In this document: positions 1 through 7,127 of the stretch, in pieces
How positions within the stretch are numbered: the stretch's first letter is position 1
How the letters are laid out: the number at the start of each line of letters is the position of its first letter
Assembly (NCBI GenBank): GCA_030613125.1
Contig: JAUWMO010000098.1
Coordinates: forward strand, 1 to 10,393
DNA: 10,393 bases
Reading direction: 5' to 3'
Source of the DNA: Bacteroidota bacterium
GTDB lineage: Bacteria; Bacteroidota; Bacteroidia; Bacteroidales; VadinHA17
Notes under the pieces: generated by a model
The model's database searches: none
What the model was told of the DNA's origin: nothing
The model's input: the letters and a program-made list of their open reading frames with translations, nothing else
Translations under genes and position numbers: made by a program

Positions 1-26
1 CGGGTCACGACTTGCCAGACGCCGGG
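1..26. repeat. Left copy of the REP-like repeat flanking the transposase
   Basis: The first 20 bases match the consensus CGGGTCAYGACYTGCCRGAC, which recurs at 751-770 and 773-792 on the other side of the transposase gene. The six bases after it (GCCGGG) also recur after the 751 copy. Being at the window edge, this copy may be the end of a longer array or hairpin. Short GC-rich repeats on both sides of a Y1 transposase are the usual arrangement of REP/RAYT elements; that these are this enzyme's substrates is inferred. Confidence 0.7.
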
Positions 27-80
27 CAACAATTGTGAGGGGGATATTGGATTAATTAAATTTTTATAATTACCAAGAAG

Positions 81-662
81 ATGATAATTGAAACGGGCCA
101 TATTTATCATATTTTTAATAGGGGGAATAACAGAGTTAAAGTTTTTTATAATGATGAAAACTATTTCTTTTTCATTAAGAAGATTCGAACTTTTGTTATA
201 CCTTATGCTGATATTCTGGCATGGTGTTTAATGCCTGATCATTTTCATCTAATGGTTAAGGTAAATTTTAAGGAGTTAAATAATGCAATTATAAATCATT
301 CCATAGGCAGGATGCTAAGCTCTTATACCAGGGCTCTGAATAAGCAGTTTAATCGTACTGGATCACTTTTTCAAAAACATACAAAAGCTAATTGCTTAAC
401 TGAGAATGTTGGAATTACACCAGCCTGGTATCATACTTCAGGTGGGGCCTCAATCAATATCAGGATCCCTAAGCAGGAATATCCTGTTGTGTGTATGAAA
501 TATATACATTATAATCCGGTTGATGCTGGAATTGTGAATAATCCTGAGGATTGGGTATTCTGTTCCTATCGTGAATATAAAGGGAACAAAAGTATTGACT
601 TAACCAACACAACTAAGGGGAGAGAATATTTTGACCTTGGAGAGTCGAAGCCTGCCTACTAG
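81..662 (+). CDS. REP-associated tyrosine transposase (Y1/HUH, IS200-like)
   Basis: This 193-residue protein is a single-strand DNA endonuclease/transposase of the Y1_Tnp family. It opens with GHIYHIFNRGNN (residues 6-17), the usual N-terminus of RAYT-type members. The HUH metal-binding motif is H54-F-H56 within CLMPDHFHLMV. A central SSYTRALNKQFNRTGSLFQ block (80-98) and YIHYNPVDAGIV (141-152) are also family hallmarks; the nucleophilic tyrosine is probably in or near the YIHYNP helix, but I cannot fix it. Length is normal, so it looks intact. Residues 107-133 seem longer than the loop I expect before the YIH motif. Start at 81 agrees with the family N-terminus; no convincing Shine-Dalgarno precedes it. 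Family enzymes act on REP palindromes, and such repeats flank this gene on both sides. It is a domesticated or single-copy mobile element rather than part of the downstream pathway. Confidence 0.88.
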   Translation: MIIETGHIYHIFNRGNNRVKVFYNDENYFFFIKKIRTFVIPYADILAWCLMPDHFHLMVKVNFKELNNAIINHSIGRMLSSYTRALNKQFNRTGSLFQKHTKANCLTENVGITPAWYHTSGGASINIRIPKQEYPVVCMKYIHYNPVDAGIVNNPEDWVFCSYREYKGNKSIDLTNTTKGREYFDLGESKPAY

Positions 663-670
663 TTTGGGAG

Positions 671-761
671 ATTCGTGGTCCGACTTTCAGTTCGGGCTAC
701 GAATGCGGGGAGAGAAACTTCCCACGCTCAGTCGTAACCCGAACTCAAGTCGGGTCACGAC
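671..761. repeat. Array of three consecutive hairpins downstream of the transposase
   Basis: Three inverted repeats follow each other. Hairpin 1: 671-683 pairs with 692-704 over 13 bp including two G-U pairs (ATTCGTGGTCCGA with TCGGGCTACGAAT). Hairpin 2: 705-712 pairs with 719-727 with one bulged A (GCGGGGAG with CTTCCCACGC arms). Hairpin 3: 731-742 pairs with 750-761 with one mismatch (GTCGTAACCCGA with TCGGGTCACGAC); its right arm is the start of the 20-bp repeat. Such BIME-like structures are the typical recognition context of RAYT enzymes. It could also end transcription of the transposase gene, but there is no T-tract after any stem. Confidence 0.7.
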
Positions 762-792
762 CTGCCAGACGCCGGGTCATGACTTGCCGGAC
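751..792. repeat. Two tandem copies of the 20-bp REP-like repeat
   Basis: Copies lie at 751-770 and 773-792, separated by GC. They differ from each other and from the left copy (1-20) at only a few positions: Y in CAYGAC, Y in GACYTG, R in CCRGAC. The second copy contains the perfect 8-bp palindrome GTCATGAC (776-783) flanked by CCGG on both sides (772-775 and 787-790). Together with copy 1 they bracket the transposase gene. Confidence 0.75.
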
Positions 793-814
793 AAATGATT
801 ATTAGTTAGATTTG
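784..814 (+). promoter_or_regulatory. Candidate Bacteroidota promoter for the catabolic operon
   Basis: TAGATTTG at 807-814 is an exact match to the Bacteroidota -7 consensus TAnnTTTG. TTG at 784-786 lies 20 nt upstream, within the expected range for the -33 TTTG/TTG element. Transcription would start near 820, just ahead of the small ORF at 838 and the lactonase gene at 911. The -33 element falls inside the last REP-like repeat copy (773-792). This is a consensus match only; the start site is not demonstrated. Confidence 0.6.
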
Positions 815-825
815 AATAATCATTT
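793..825. promoter_or_regulatory. Perfect 11-bp inverted repeat enclosing the -7 box (candidate operator)
   Basis: AAATGATTATT (793-803) and its exact reverse complement AATAATCATTT (815-825) are separated by 11 nt. The spacer (804-814) contains the candidate -7 element TAGATTTG. A dimeric regulator bound here would block RNA polymerase, so this is a reasonable repressor operator for the sugar operon. It is AT-rich with no T-tract, so a terminator is less likely. No regulator gene is in the window. Confidence 0.5.
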
Positions 826-837
826 TAGTATATCACA

Positions 838-921
838 ATGAAATTGGAAATACTGGAAAGAGTTCTAAATGATGAAAAAGCTTACGAGATGATTAATCGG
901 TTACTTCAAAATGATAATTGA
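838..921 (+). CDS. Possible 27-residue leader ORF overlapping the lactonase start
   Basis: ATG at 838 opens a short frame reading MKLEILERVLNDEKAYEMIN and ending LLQNDN at a TGA (919-921). Its end overlaps the first 11 bases of the amidohydrolase gene in another frame, an arrangement that would allow translational coupling. The predicted peptide is amphipathic, charged and likely helical. It lies directly after the candidate promoter and operator. I recognise no family and see no ribosome binding site, so it may be untranslated leader sequence that is open by chance, or the residue of a longer gene. Confidence 0.3.
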   Translation: MKLEILERVLNDEKAYEMINRLLQNDN

Positions 922-1837
922 CGCACATATTCATTTATGGGATAAGATTAACGGGAGACTGGGCACTGAGAAAGTACAGCCTGTTAAGGATGGGATAATC
1001 CGGATTGGGGGAAAAAATATCCAGGGTATGCCAACATGGTTCAGTGATTGTTGCAACCCTGCAGAACTTGCACTTGCTGCTCTTGATGATGCGGGCGTTG
1101 ACAGGGCTGTTGTTACACAAGAATACCTGGATGGTAATCAAAATGATTATTTATTGTGGGTAAAACAACAATATCCTGACCGTCTTTTTGTGCATGGGCT
1201 CATTGACTTTACCAAACCTCAAAACCTGGATCATGAGTTTAATATGGTTGCAGACATGGGATTTAAAGGAATAAAATGCCCTGCTATGTTCCTACCTTCC
1301 TTAAAACCACGTATTAAGCTCGATGACCCTCCCTTGATGCTTATCTGGGAACAAATGTATGAAAGAGATATGGTTTTATCTATTGACCTTGCACAAGGAA
1401 GTGTTCAGGTTCCGGAAATGAGACGTGTGCTTAAAAGAATTCCTGACCTGAAAGTTGCAATAGGTCATTTTGGTATGGCAGGTAAGAAAAACTGGATGCA
1501 TCAGATCCAATTGGCTGAACATAAGAATGTACACATTGAGTGTGGCGGAATTATCTGGCTGTACCGGAAAGAAGGCCCTCCCTTCAGAACTGCTCAGCAA
1601 AAAATCAAACAGGCAGCCAAAGCTGTAGGTGCAGGCAAAATTATGTGGGGGTCAGACTATCCGAGGACTATGGTCGATTTTACGTACCGGCAGAGCCTGG
1701 ACTTTGTCCGCCATGGATGTGATTTTTTTACGGAGGAAGAAAAAAATATGTTTCTGGGAGAAAATGCAGCCAGGCTTTACGGATTTAATTACAGCAAACA
1801 AAAAAAACCCCCCAGACCTCTGATAACTGAATCTTAG
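911..1837 (+). CDS. Amidohydrolase-2 family metal-dependent hydrolase, probable sugar lactonase
   Basis: This 308-residue protein belongs to the amidohydrolase_2 (PF04909, COG3618-like) TIM-barrel hydrolases, which include L-fuconolactonase, L-rhamnono-lactonase and 2-pyrone-4,6-dicarboxylate lactonase. Visible motifs are MIIDAHIHLWD at the N-terminus (metal ligands H6 and H8), the strand GFKGIKCP near residues 116-123, H186 in AIGHFGMAG and the catalytic/metal Asp D249 in WGSDYPR. These support a functional, full-length cytosolic enzyme. The start is fixed by the family's MIIDxHxHxWD beginning. It is the first clear enzyme gene of the operon and lies 41 nt before an SDR that resembles L-fucose dehydrogenases, so hydrolysis of a sugar lactone made by that SDR is the best reading. 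A decarboxylase of the same superfamily cannot be excluded from sequence alone. Confidence 0.8.
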   Translation: MIIDAHIHLWDKINGRLGTEKVQPVKDGIIRIGGKNIQGMPTWFSDCCNPAELALAALDDAGVDRAVVTQEYLDGNQNDYLLWVKQQYPDRLFVHGLIDFTKPQNLDHEFNMVADMGFKGIKCPAMFLPSLKPRIKLDDPPLMLIWEQMYERDMVLSIDLAQGSVQVPEMRRVLKRIPDLKVAIGHFGMAGKKNWMHQIQLAEHKNVHIECGGIIWLYRKEGPPFRTAQQKIKQAAKAVGAGKIMWGSDYPRTMVDFTYRQSLDFVRHGCDFFTEEEKNMFLGENAARLYGFNYSKQKKPPRPLITES

Positions 1838-1878
1838 TCCGGGCATAGAGTATTATCGAAACTTTAATATTATTTAGT

Positions 1879-2640
1879 ATGAGACTGAAAGATAAAGTAG
1901 CAATCATCACCGGATCAAGTAAAGGTATCGGAGAAGGTATCGCCAGAGTTTTCCATAAGGAAGGTGCCATAGTTGTAATAGTTGACCGTAATGTTGACGC
2001 TGGCATGAAGATGGCTCATGAGTTGGGAGCTGAGGAAGGAAGGTCAATATTTGTTAAAACTGACATGAGGGAAAGTCAGGAAATTCAAGACATGATCAAC
2101 AAAACTGTCGAGACTTTCGGGAAAATTGATATTCTGGTAAACAATGTCGGTTATCATATATCAAAGAATGCAGTTGAGACTTCCGAAGAGGAATGGGAAT
2201 TCATACAGGAAACAAACCTTAGAAGTACTTTTTTATGTTCAAAGTACACAATTCCCTATTTAATGAAAACCAAAGGAAACATCATTAATATCAGCAGTAT
2301 GGTTGGGCAGGTGGGTCAACCCAATGCTGCAGCTTATTCATCAACCAAAGGCGGCCAGATTGCAATGACAAAGAATATGGCCATCGATTTTGCCCCGAAT
2401 AGTATACGCGTTAACGTTATATGCCCTGGCTGGATACAGACGCCCCTGGTGGAAGATTGGTTTAACCAGCAGGAGGACCCTGAGGCGGCAAGAAAGTATA
2501 TCTACGGTCAACATCCACTCGGGCGGATTGGTACGATTGAGGAGTGCGGCCACCTGGCAGTATTTATTGCCAGTGACGAAGCCGGATTCATTACAGGCTC
2601 CGTATTTAATATCGATGGAGGTGTAACGCTTGGTTATTGA
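1879..2640 (+). CDS. SDR family NAD-dependent dehydrogenase, L-fucose dehydrogenase-like
   Basis: This 253-residue classical short-chain dehydrogenase has TGSSKGIG (11-18) for cofactor binding, D36 at the end of the second beta strand (points to NAD rather than NADP), NNVG (88-91), N113, and the catalytic S140, Y153 and K157 (YSSTK). It ends in the usual GGVTLGY-type tail. Several stretches (NIINISSMVGQVGQ, the TPLVEDW region near 207-213, HPLGRIG near 229-235 and the C-terminus) recall, from memory, the HSD17B14/L-fucose dehydrogenase group. Between a lactonase and an aldehyde dehydrogenase, oxidation of a free aldose to its lactone is a sensible role. C. jejuni FucX is an SDR in a comparable gene set. 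Substrate could also be D-arabinose or another sugar, and specificity is inferred only. Confidence 0.8.
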   Translation: MRLKDKVAIITGSSKGIGEGIARVFHKEGAIVVIVDRNVDAGMKMAHELGAEEGRSIFVKTDMRESQEIQDMINKTVETFGKIDILVNNVGYHISKNAVETSEEEWEFIQETNLRSTFLCSKYTIPYLMKTKGNIINISSMVGQVGQPNAAAYSSTKGGQIAMTKNMAIDFAPNSIRVNVICPGWIQTPLVEDWFNQQEDPEAARKYIYGQHPLGRIGTIEECGHLAVFIASDEAGFITGSVFNIDGGVTLGY

Positions 2641-2673
2641 TATATAGTAATAGTAATAAATAGGAATATTATT

Positions 2674-4128
2674 ATGAAAACAAACAATAACTTTATAGAT
2701 GGGAAGTGGGTCCCTTCTTTAGAAAAAGAATCCTATCCACAAAGAAATCCTGCAAATTTTGAACAGATAACGGGCCTGTGGCAAAAATCCGGGATTGGGG
2801 ATGTTGAATACACCATTGAGGCAGCCCAAAAAGCCTATAAACATTGGAGTATCCTGACAGTTCATAAAAGGGCTGAATATTTAAAAAAAGCTCTTTCATT
2901 GATGCGGGAGCGAGTAAATAGGATTGCCAAAGTTATTACCGCCGAAAATGGGAAGACCCTTGCAGAATCCAGGATGGAAATATATTCAGCTATTAAAGAG
3001 ATGGAATTTCAGATTAGTGAAGGGCTTTACCGATTGGGAGAAGTAATGCCCTCAGGACAAGATGGAGTCCTGGCATACTGTACTAGAAGGCCATTAGGCG
3101 TTGTTGCTGTGATCGCTCCCTGGAATTTCCCTTTCAATGTGCCGGTAAGGAAGTGTATTCCGGCCCTGATCGCTGGGAATACCTGCATTATGAAGCCTGC
3201 ACAACTAACGCCAGGCACTGGAGCCGAATTTGTCAGGCTTTTTGAGGATGCGGACCTGCCGGCCGGTGTACTGAACTTCATCACAGGGTCTGGTGCCGTT
3301 GCTGGCAATGCCCTGGTAAAGTCACCTTCCATAAAAGCAATCAGTTTTACCGGGTCAACCGAAGTTGGCACGAATATCCATAAGGTCGCATCAGAAAATC
3401 TAACCAGGACCCAATTGGAAATGGGAGGCAAAAATGCCATGGTGATTTTAAAGGATGCAGATCTTGAAAAGGCTGCAAAGGCAGCTTCCGAGGCTGCTTT
3501 TGTCTGTTCAGGGCAGTGGTGTACTGCTACAAGCAGGGTAGTTATAGAGCAACCGGTTTTGGATGATTTTCTGACATTGCTGATTGAAAATGTAAAGAAA
3601 ATCGTGGTCGGGGACGGAGTCAGGCCGGATACTGGAATGGGGCCGGTCTGCGGTGAAGCTCAGTTAGAAAGTATTCTTTCAGGCATTGAAAAAGGAAAAT
3701 CTGAAGGAGCAAAAATAGTTGTTGGAGGGGGACAATTGAAAGACGGCGATTTTCAAAAGGGTTTTTTTATTGAGCCGACAATCTTTACCAATGTAACACC
3801 GGATATGTATATTGCCCAGGAAGAAATTTTTGGCCCTGTCCTCTCTGTGATCGCTGTTGATGATTTTGAGCAAGCCATTAATATTGCGGATAATGTTAGG
3901 TTTGGCCTTTCCTCTTCCATTTTTACAAATGACTTGGAAAGAGCGCATAAGTTTATTGAGCAAACAGATGTGGGACTAACCCATGTGAATATCTCAACGG
4001 CCTATAAAGAACCACAATTAAGTTTTGGCGGCATCAAACAATCCGGATTCGGTATACCGGAAGCCGGACATACCGGAATAGAATTTTTTACAGACCATAA
4101 AGCAATTTACATCAAATATAAACCATAA
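2674..4128 (+). CDS. NAD(P)-dependent aldehyde dehydrogenase
   Basis: This 484-residue protein is a full-length ALDH-superfamily enzyme that oxidises an aldehyde to an acid. Key positions are W150-N151 in APWNFPFN (oxyanion Asn), K174 in MKPAQLTP (cofactor), FTGSTEVG near 226-233, the general base E249 in LEMGGK, the catalytic C283 in GQWCTATSR, and E384 in EEIFGPV. The C-terminal pattern (GLTHVN, then SFGGIKQSGFG, then IEFFTDHKAIYIKY) recalls alpha-ketoglutarate semialdehyde dehydrogenases of non-phosphorylating sugar pathways, though lactaldehyde dehydrogenase would fit a fucose route better. It is 33 nt after the SDR and 8 nt before the E1 gene. It has no signal peptide and is cytosolic. 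The substrate is unresolved: lactaldehyde, succinate semialdehyde and 2,5-dioxopentanoate are all possible. Confidence 0.85.
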   Translation: MKTNNNFIDGKWVPSLEKESYPQRNPANFEQITGLWQKSGIGDVEYTIEAAQKAYKHWSILTVHKRAEYLKKALSLMRERVNRIAKVITAENGKTLAESRMEIYSAIKEMEFQISEGLYRLGEVMPSGQDGVLAYCTRRPLGVVAVIAPWNFPFNVPVRKCIPALIAGNTCIMKPAQLTPGTGAEFVRLFEDADLPAGVLNFITGSGAVAGNALVKSPSIKAISFTGSTEVGTNIHKVASENLTRTQLEMGGKNAMVILKDADLEKAAKAASEAAFVCSGQWCTATSRVVIEQPVLDDFLTLLIENVKKIVVGDGVRPDTGMGPVCGEAQLESILSGIEKGKSEGAKIVVGGGQLKDGDFQKGFFIEPTIFTNVTPDMYIAQEEIFGPVLSVIAVDDFEQAINIADNVRFGLSSSIFTNDLERAHKFIEQTDVGLTHVNISTAYKEPQLSFGGIKQSGFGIPEAGHTGIEFFTDHKAIYIKYKP

Positions 4129-4136
4129 ATTATCAT

Positions 4137-6311
4137 ATGAAAGTTTTACCTGTAATCCTGAATCTGGATTACAAAAAAGTTACTGTCCAGAGAAATGATT
4201 ATGAAAAAACTGATTCTTCCCAGTTAGCGAATATAGCATTTGAAATCTTTCTCATCAGAGAGTTTGAAAATATGTTGCTAAAGCTGGCGGCTGATGATTG
4301 TATTCATGGTCCGGTCCATACCAGTATTGGTCATGAGGCTTGTGCTGTCGGTACAATGGCTGTTTTAAACCCTACGGATAAAATAGTATCAACACACAGG
4401 GGGCATCATCATTATCTTGCCAAACTTATTAGTTCATACTTCCCCTCTGGATTCAATATATTGAAGGATAATGTTCCCAAAGAACTAATTGAAGAAATAC
4501 CGCGGCTTCTGGGGGAGGTGATGGGCCTGTCAATTGGTTGTTGCCAGGGGCGTGGAGGCTCTATGCACCTGCGAGATGAAAAAATCGGTTTTATAGGAAG
4601 TAATGCGATTGTTGCCGGCGGGGTACCTCTTGCAACAGGTGCTGCCTTTGCCTCTAAATTTAGAAAAAAGAACAATGTTACGGTTTGTTTTCTGGGTGAT
4701 GGTGCAGTTCAACAGGGAGTTTTCCATGAAGCCATAAATCTCGCCGGAATATGGAAGCTGCCAATTATTTATTTTATTGAAAACAATCAATACGCCGTTG
4801 GCACTTCTGTAAAAGACGCTGCAGGTATGGAAGATTTAGCACGGAAAGGATGTGCTTACAATTGCGTCAACAGAATTGTCGACGGGATGGACCCAATAGC
4901 TGTGATATCTTCATTAAATGAAGCGCTTCAGACGATAAATGAAACCCAATTACCCGTATTAATAGAAGCAAAATGCTATAGGTTCCCGCACCACTCCGGT
5001 CCTATGGCCGGAAGTAATTTTGGCTACCGCAGCAAAGAGGAAGAGGAAAAGTGGAGAAAACTGGATCCTTATTCTGCCTACACTGAGAAGCTGATCAAAT
5101 ATAACCTACTCAATGATGGACAAATTGAACAGCTTAAAACGAAGGCCGGGGAGATTATCGCAAATGCAGTTGCACGCTGCACCATCTCCCGGGATAAAAA
5201 GTACATCGTGAAAAAAGAGCTTTGGCCCGATAAAGACAAAATTGAAGAGGGACTTAGGAGTGATGGTAAGGAATTTGATGGTATTTCATTTAGTGAGAAA
5301 GAAGATTTCACGGAATTTGTGAAAAATGTTTATTCAGATTCTATTGCCGCGGTTACAGGAAGGAATATGGAAAAAAACAATAAGGTTTTTGTTCTGGGAG
5401 AAGAAGTTGCAAATTTTGGTGGTGGGGCGTATGGTGCAACAAAAGGATTATTTCAGAAATATCCACACCGGGTTTTAAATACACCTATTTCAGAGGCGGG
5501 CTTTGTTGGCCTTGCAGGCGGCGCAGCAATAGATGGGCTTCGACCGGTTATCGAAATCATGTTTGCAGATTTTTCACTGGTTGCTGCCGACCAGTTATTC
5601 AATCAGATTGGTAAATTACGTTATATGTATGGCAACACAACACATATGCCAGTTATTGTGAGAATAAGAATTGCCATTGGTTGTGGTTACGGAGGGCAGC
5701 ATTCGATGGATCCTGTTGGTCTTTTTGCCTTATTTAGCGGGTGGCATATCGTTGCTCCTTCCAATGCATTTGATTATATCGGCCTTTTTAATTCTGCCAT
5801 GAGGTGTATGGACCCTGTTTTGGTTTTAGAACATAATGAATTGTATCCGAAAGAAGTCGATATACCTACAGGTAATCTTGATTACTTTGTGAAAATAGGA
5901 AAAGCCAAAATTGTTCGTCATGGGAATGATGTAACGGTATTATCTTATTCTTCAACGGTGGATTTATGTATAGATGCTGCTGAAGAACTGGTCAAGGAAG
6001 GAATCGATGCGGAAGTAATCGATTTACGAACTATCAGCCCAACGGATATTGATTATGAAATGGTGGGAGAATCTTTGAGGAAAACGGGTGTCATTTTAAT
6101 TGTTGAGCAGGCTTCCAGAAGTATGTGTATAGGCCAGGATATCTCGCATGAATGTCAAACACGATTCTTTGATTACTTAGATGGTCCTATTGCCTTGGTT
6201 AGCGGTTTGGATATTCCTAATCCCGTTTCTAAACCGCTTGAAGATGAATGCATCCCTGATGTTAAACAAGTAAAGGAAATGATTTCAATGGTAGCCAAAA
6301 GGGAAATATAA
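4137..6311 (+). CDS. Fused alpha-beta E1 component of a thiamine-diphosphate 2-oxo acid/acetoin-type dehydrogenase
   Basis: One 724-residue chain carries both E1 subunits. The alpha-like half (about 30-350) contains HTSIGHEA, STHRGHHHYL, GRGGSMH, GSNAIVAGG and the ThDP/Mg motif from G187-D188-G189 to E215-N216-N217, with the canonical spacing. A charged linker of about 50 residues leads to the beta-like half (about 395-720), with GEEVANFGGG (E422 region), TPISEAGFVGLAGGAA, GLRPVIEIMFADF, GGQHS (H522 conserved in E1 beta) and a C-terminal transketolase-type domain (ISPTDID, VEQASR). Such fusions occur in Bacteroidota for branched-chain, acetoin or undefined 2-oxo acid dehydrogenases. No E2 or E3 gene is nearby, so it must borrow them, use another acceptor, or act as a decarboxylase or C-C bond-cleaving enzyme. 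It starts 8 nt after the ALDH stop, so it is co-transcribed. Its substrate is unknown, but the context implies a keto acid or diketone from sugar breakdown. Confidence 0.85.
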   Translation: MKVLPVILNLDYKKVTVQRNDYEKTDSSQLANIAFEIFLIREFENMLLKLAADDCIHGPVHTSIGHEACAVGTMAVLNPTDKIVSTHRGHHHYLAKLISSYFPSGFNILKDNVPKELIEEIPRLLGEVMGLSIGCCQGRGGSMHLRDEKIGFIGSNAIVAGGVPLATGAAFASKFRKKNNVTVCFLGDGAVQQGVFHEAINLAGIWKLPIIYFIENNQYAVGTSVKDAAGMEDLARKGCAYNCVNRIVDGMDPIAVISSLNEALQTINETQLPVLIEAKCYRFPHHSGPMAGSNFGYRSKEEEEKWRKLDPYSAYTEKLIKYNLLNDGQIEQLKTKAGEIIANAVARCTISRDKKYIVKKELWPDKDKIEEGLRSDGKEFDGISFSEKEDFTEFVKNVYSDSIAAVTGRNMEKNNKVFVLGEEVANFGGGAYGATKGLFQKYPHRVLNTPISEAGFVGLAGGAAIDGLRPVIEIMFADFSLVAADQLFNQIGKLRYMYGNTTHMPVIVRIRIAIGCGYGGQHSMDPVGLFALFSGWHIVAPSNAFDYIGLFNSAMRCMDPVLVLEHNELYPKEVDIPTGNLDYFVKIGKAKIVRHGNDVTVLSYSSTVDLCIDAAEELVKEGIDAEVIDLRTISPTDIDYEMVGESLRKTGVILIVEQASRSMCIGQDISHECQTRFFDYLDGPIALVSGLDIPNPVSKPLEDECIPDVKQVKEMISMVAKREI

Positions 6312-6315
6312 TTGG

Positions 6316-6344
6316 TGCTTCTTGTTTTACGAAGCAAGTTTTGT
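6316..6344 (+). terminator. Weak hairpin after the E1 gene, possible partial terminator
   Basis: TGCTTC (6316-6321) pairs with GAAGCA (6331-6336) over 6 bp with a 9-nt loop, followed by AGTTTTG. The stem is short and the T-run broken, so it may attenuate or stabilise the message rather than end it. It lies in the largest gap of the operon (91 nt), where base composition also becomes more AT-rich. Confidence 0.3.
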
Positions 6345-6402
6345 AACTAATTGATATCTAAATATCAGGACAGGAGTTCTGAATTAATTAAAACACTTGA
6401 AA

Positions 6403-7116
6403 ATGGTATTTTCTGAATTTAATAAAAAGGTTGTGCTTATTACTGGAGCAGCAGGAGGCATTGGAAGTGCACTTTGTAGGAAATTTTTAGAAAATAATGC
6501 TATTGTATATCAGACAGATATTCAACACATTGACAATCCAAATTTCATTCAGGGTGATATTTCTGATCAGGAATTTATTAAAAAACTTGTAAAACAAATA
6601 ATCGAAAAGGAAGGTAGAATTGACGTCCTGGTCAATAATGCAGGTATATGCCCGAGAACATCCCTGCTAGATATCTCTATTGATGAATGGAGAAAGGTAT
6701 TGGATATAAACTTAACTTCAATGTTTTTTTTAAGTCAGGCTGTGTTGAAAATAATGATAGAAAACAATTCCGGGGCAATAGTTAATCTTGCCTCGGCAGC
6801 CGGACAGGTTGGGGGAATAGCAGTAGGTGCTCACTATAGCGCAAGCAAGGCTGCTATTGAATGTCTTACAAAAACGTTTGCTAAAAATGGTGCGCCTTAT
6901 GGAATACGAGTTAATGCTGTTGCCCCGGGAGTAATTGATACAGAAATCCATAAAAAATCAACCAAGGAACAACTAGAACAGTATAAACAATCAATTCCTC
7001 TTGGAAGAATGGGTACTGCAGAAGAAGTGGCAAATATTATTTTAGTATTGGCATCAGATTTGGCTTCATTTTTAACAGGTACGACAATTGATATCAATGG
7101 AGGTCAAATAATGTAA
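6403..7116 (+). CDS. Second SDR family oxidoreductase (FabG-like)
   Basis: A classical short-chain dehydrogenase of 237 residues from the ATG at 6403. A TTG two codons earlier (6397) would add only two residues and is a poorer start. Counting from the ATG: TGAAGGIG (14-21), D39 after the second strand (NAD preference), NNAG (78-81), N103, and catalytic S131, Y145 and K149 in the LASAAGQVGGIAVGAHYSASK region. The C-terminus TGTTIDINGGQIM is typical. It is only distantly similar to the first SDR, so it is not a recent duplicate. In oxidative deoxysugar pathways a second SDR oxidises the 2-keto-3-deoxy acid at C4; that is a plausible but unproven role. It is 11 nt from the VOC gene. Codon use is visibly more AT-rich than in the upstream genes. 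Confidence 0.82.
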   Translation: MVFSEFNKKVVLITGAAGGIGSALCRKFLENNAIVYQTDIQHIDNPNFIQGDISDQEFIKKLVKQIIEKEGRIDVLVNNAGICPRTSLLDISIDEWRKVLDINLTSMFFLSQAVLKIMIENNSGAIVNLASAAGQVGGIAVGAHYSASKAAIECLTKTFAKNGAPYGIRVNAVAPGVIDTEIHKKSTKEQLEQYKQSIPLGRMGTAEEVANIILVLASDLASFLTGTTIDINGGQIM

Positions 7117-7127
7117 TTTTAAACAAA

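Noticed and set aside
751..792. Tandem repeat considered as a minimal CRISPR array
   Set aside because: The gap between copies is only 2 nt, there are no spacers and no cas genes; a transposase is adjacent.
3027..3440. 137-codon open frame on the - strand inside the aldehyde dehydrogenase gene
   Set aside because: It lies entirely over a well-supported ALDH coding region containing conserved motifs, and its own product has no recognisable domain.
6397..6402. TTG start two codons before the ATG of the second SDR
   Set aside because: The ATG at 6403 gives a normal SDR N-terminus; nothing favours the TTG.
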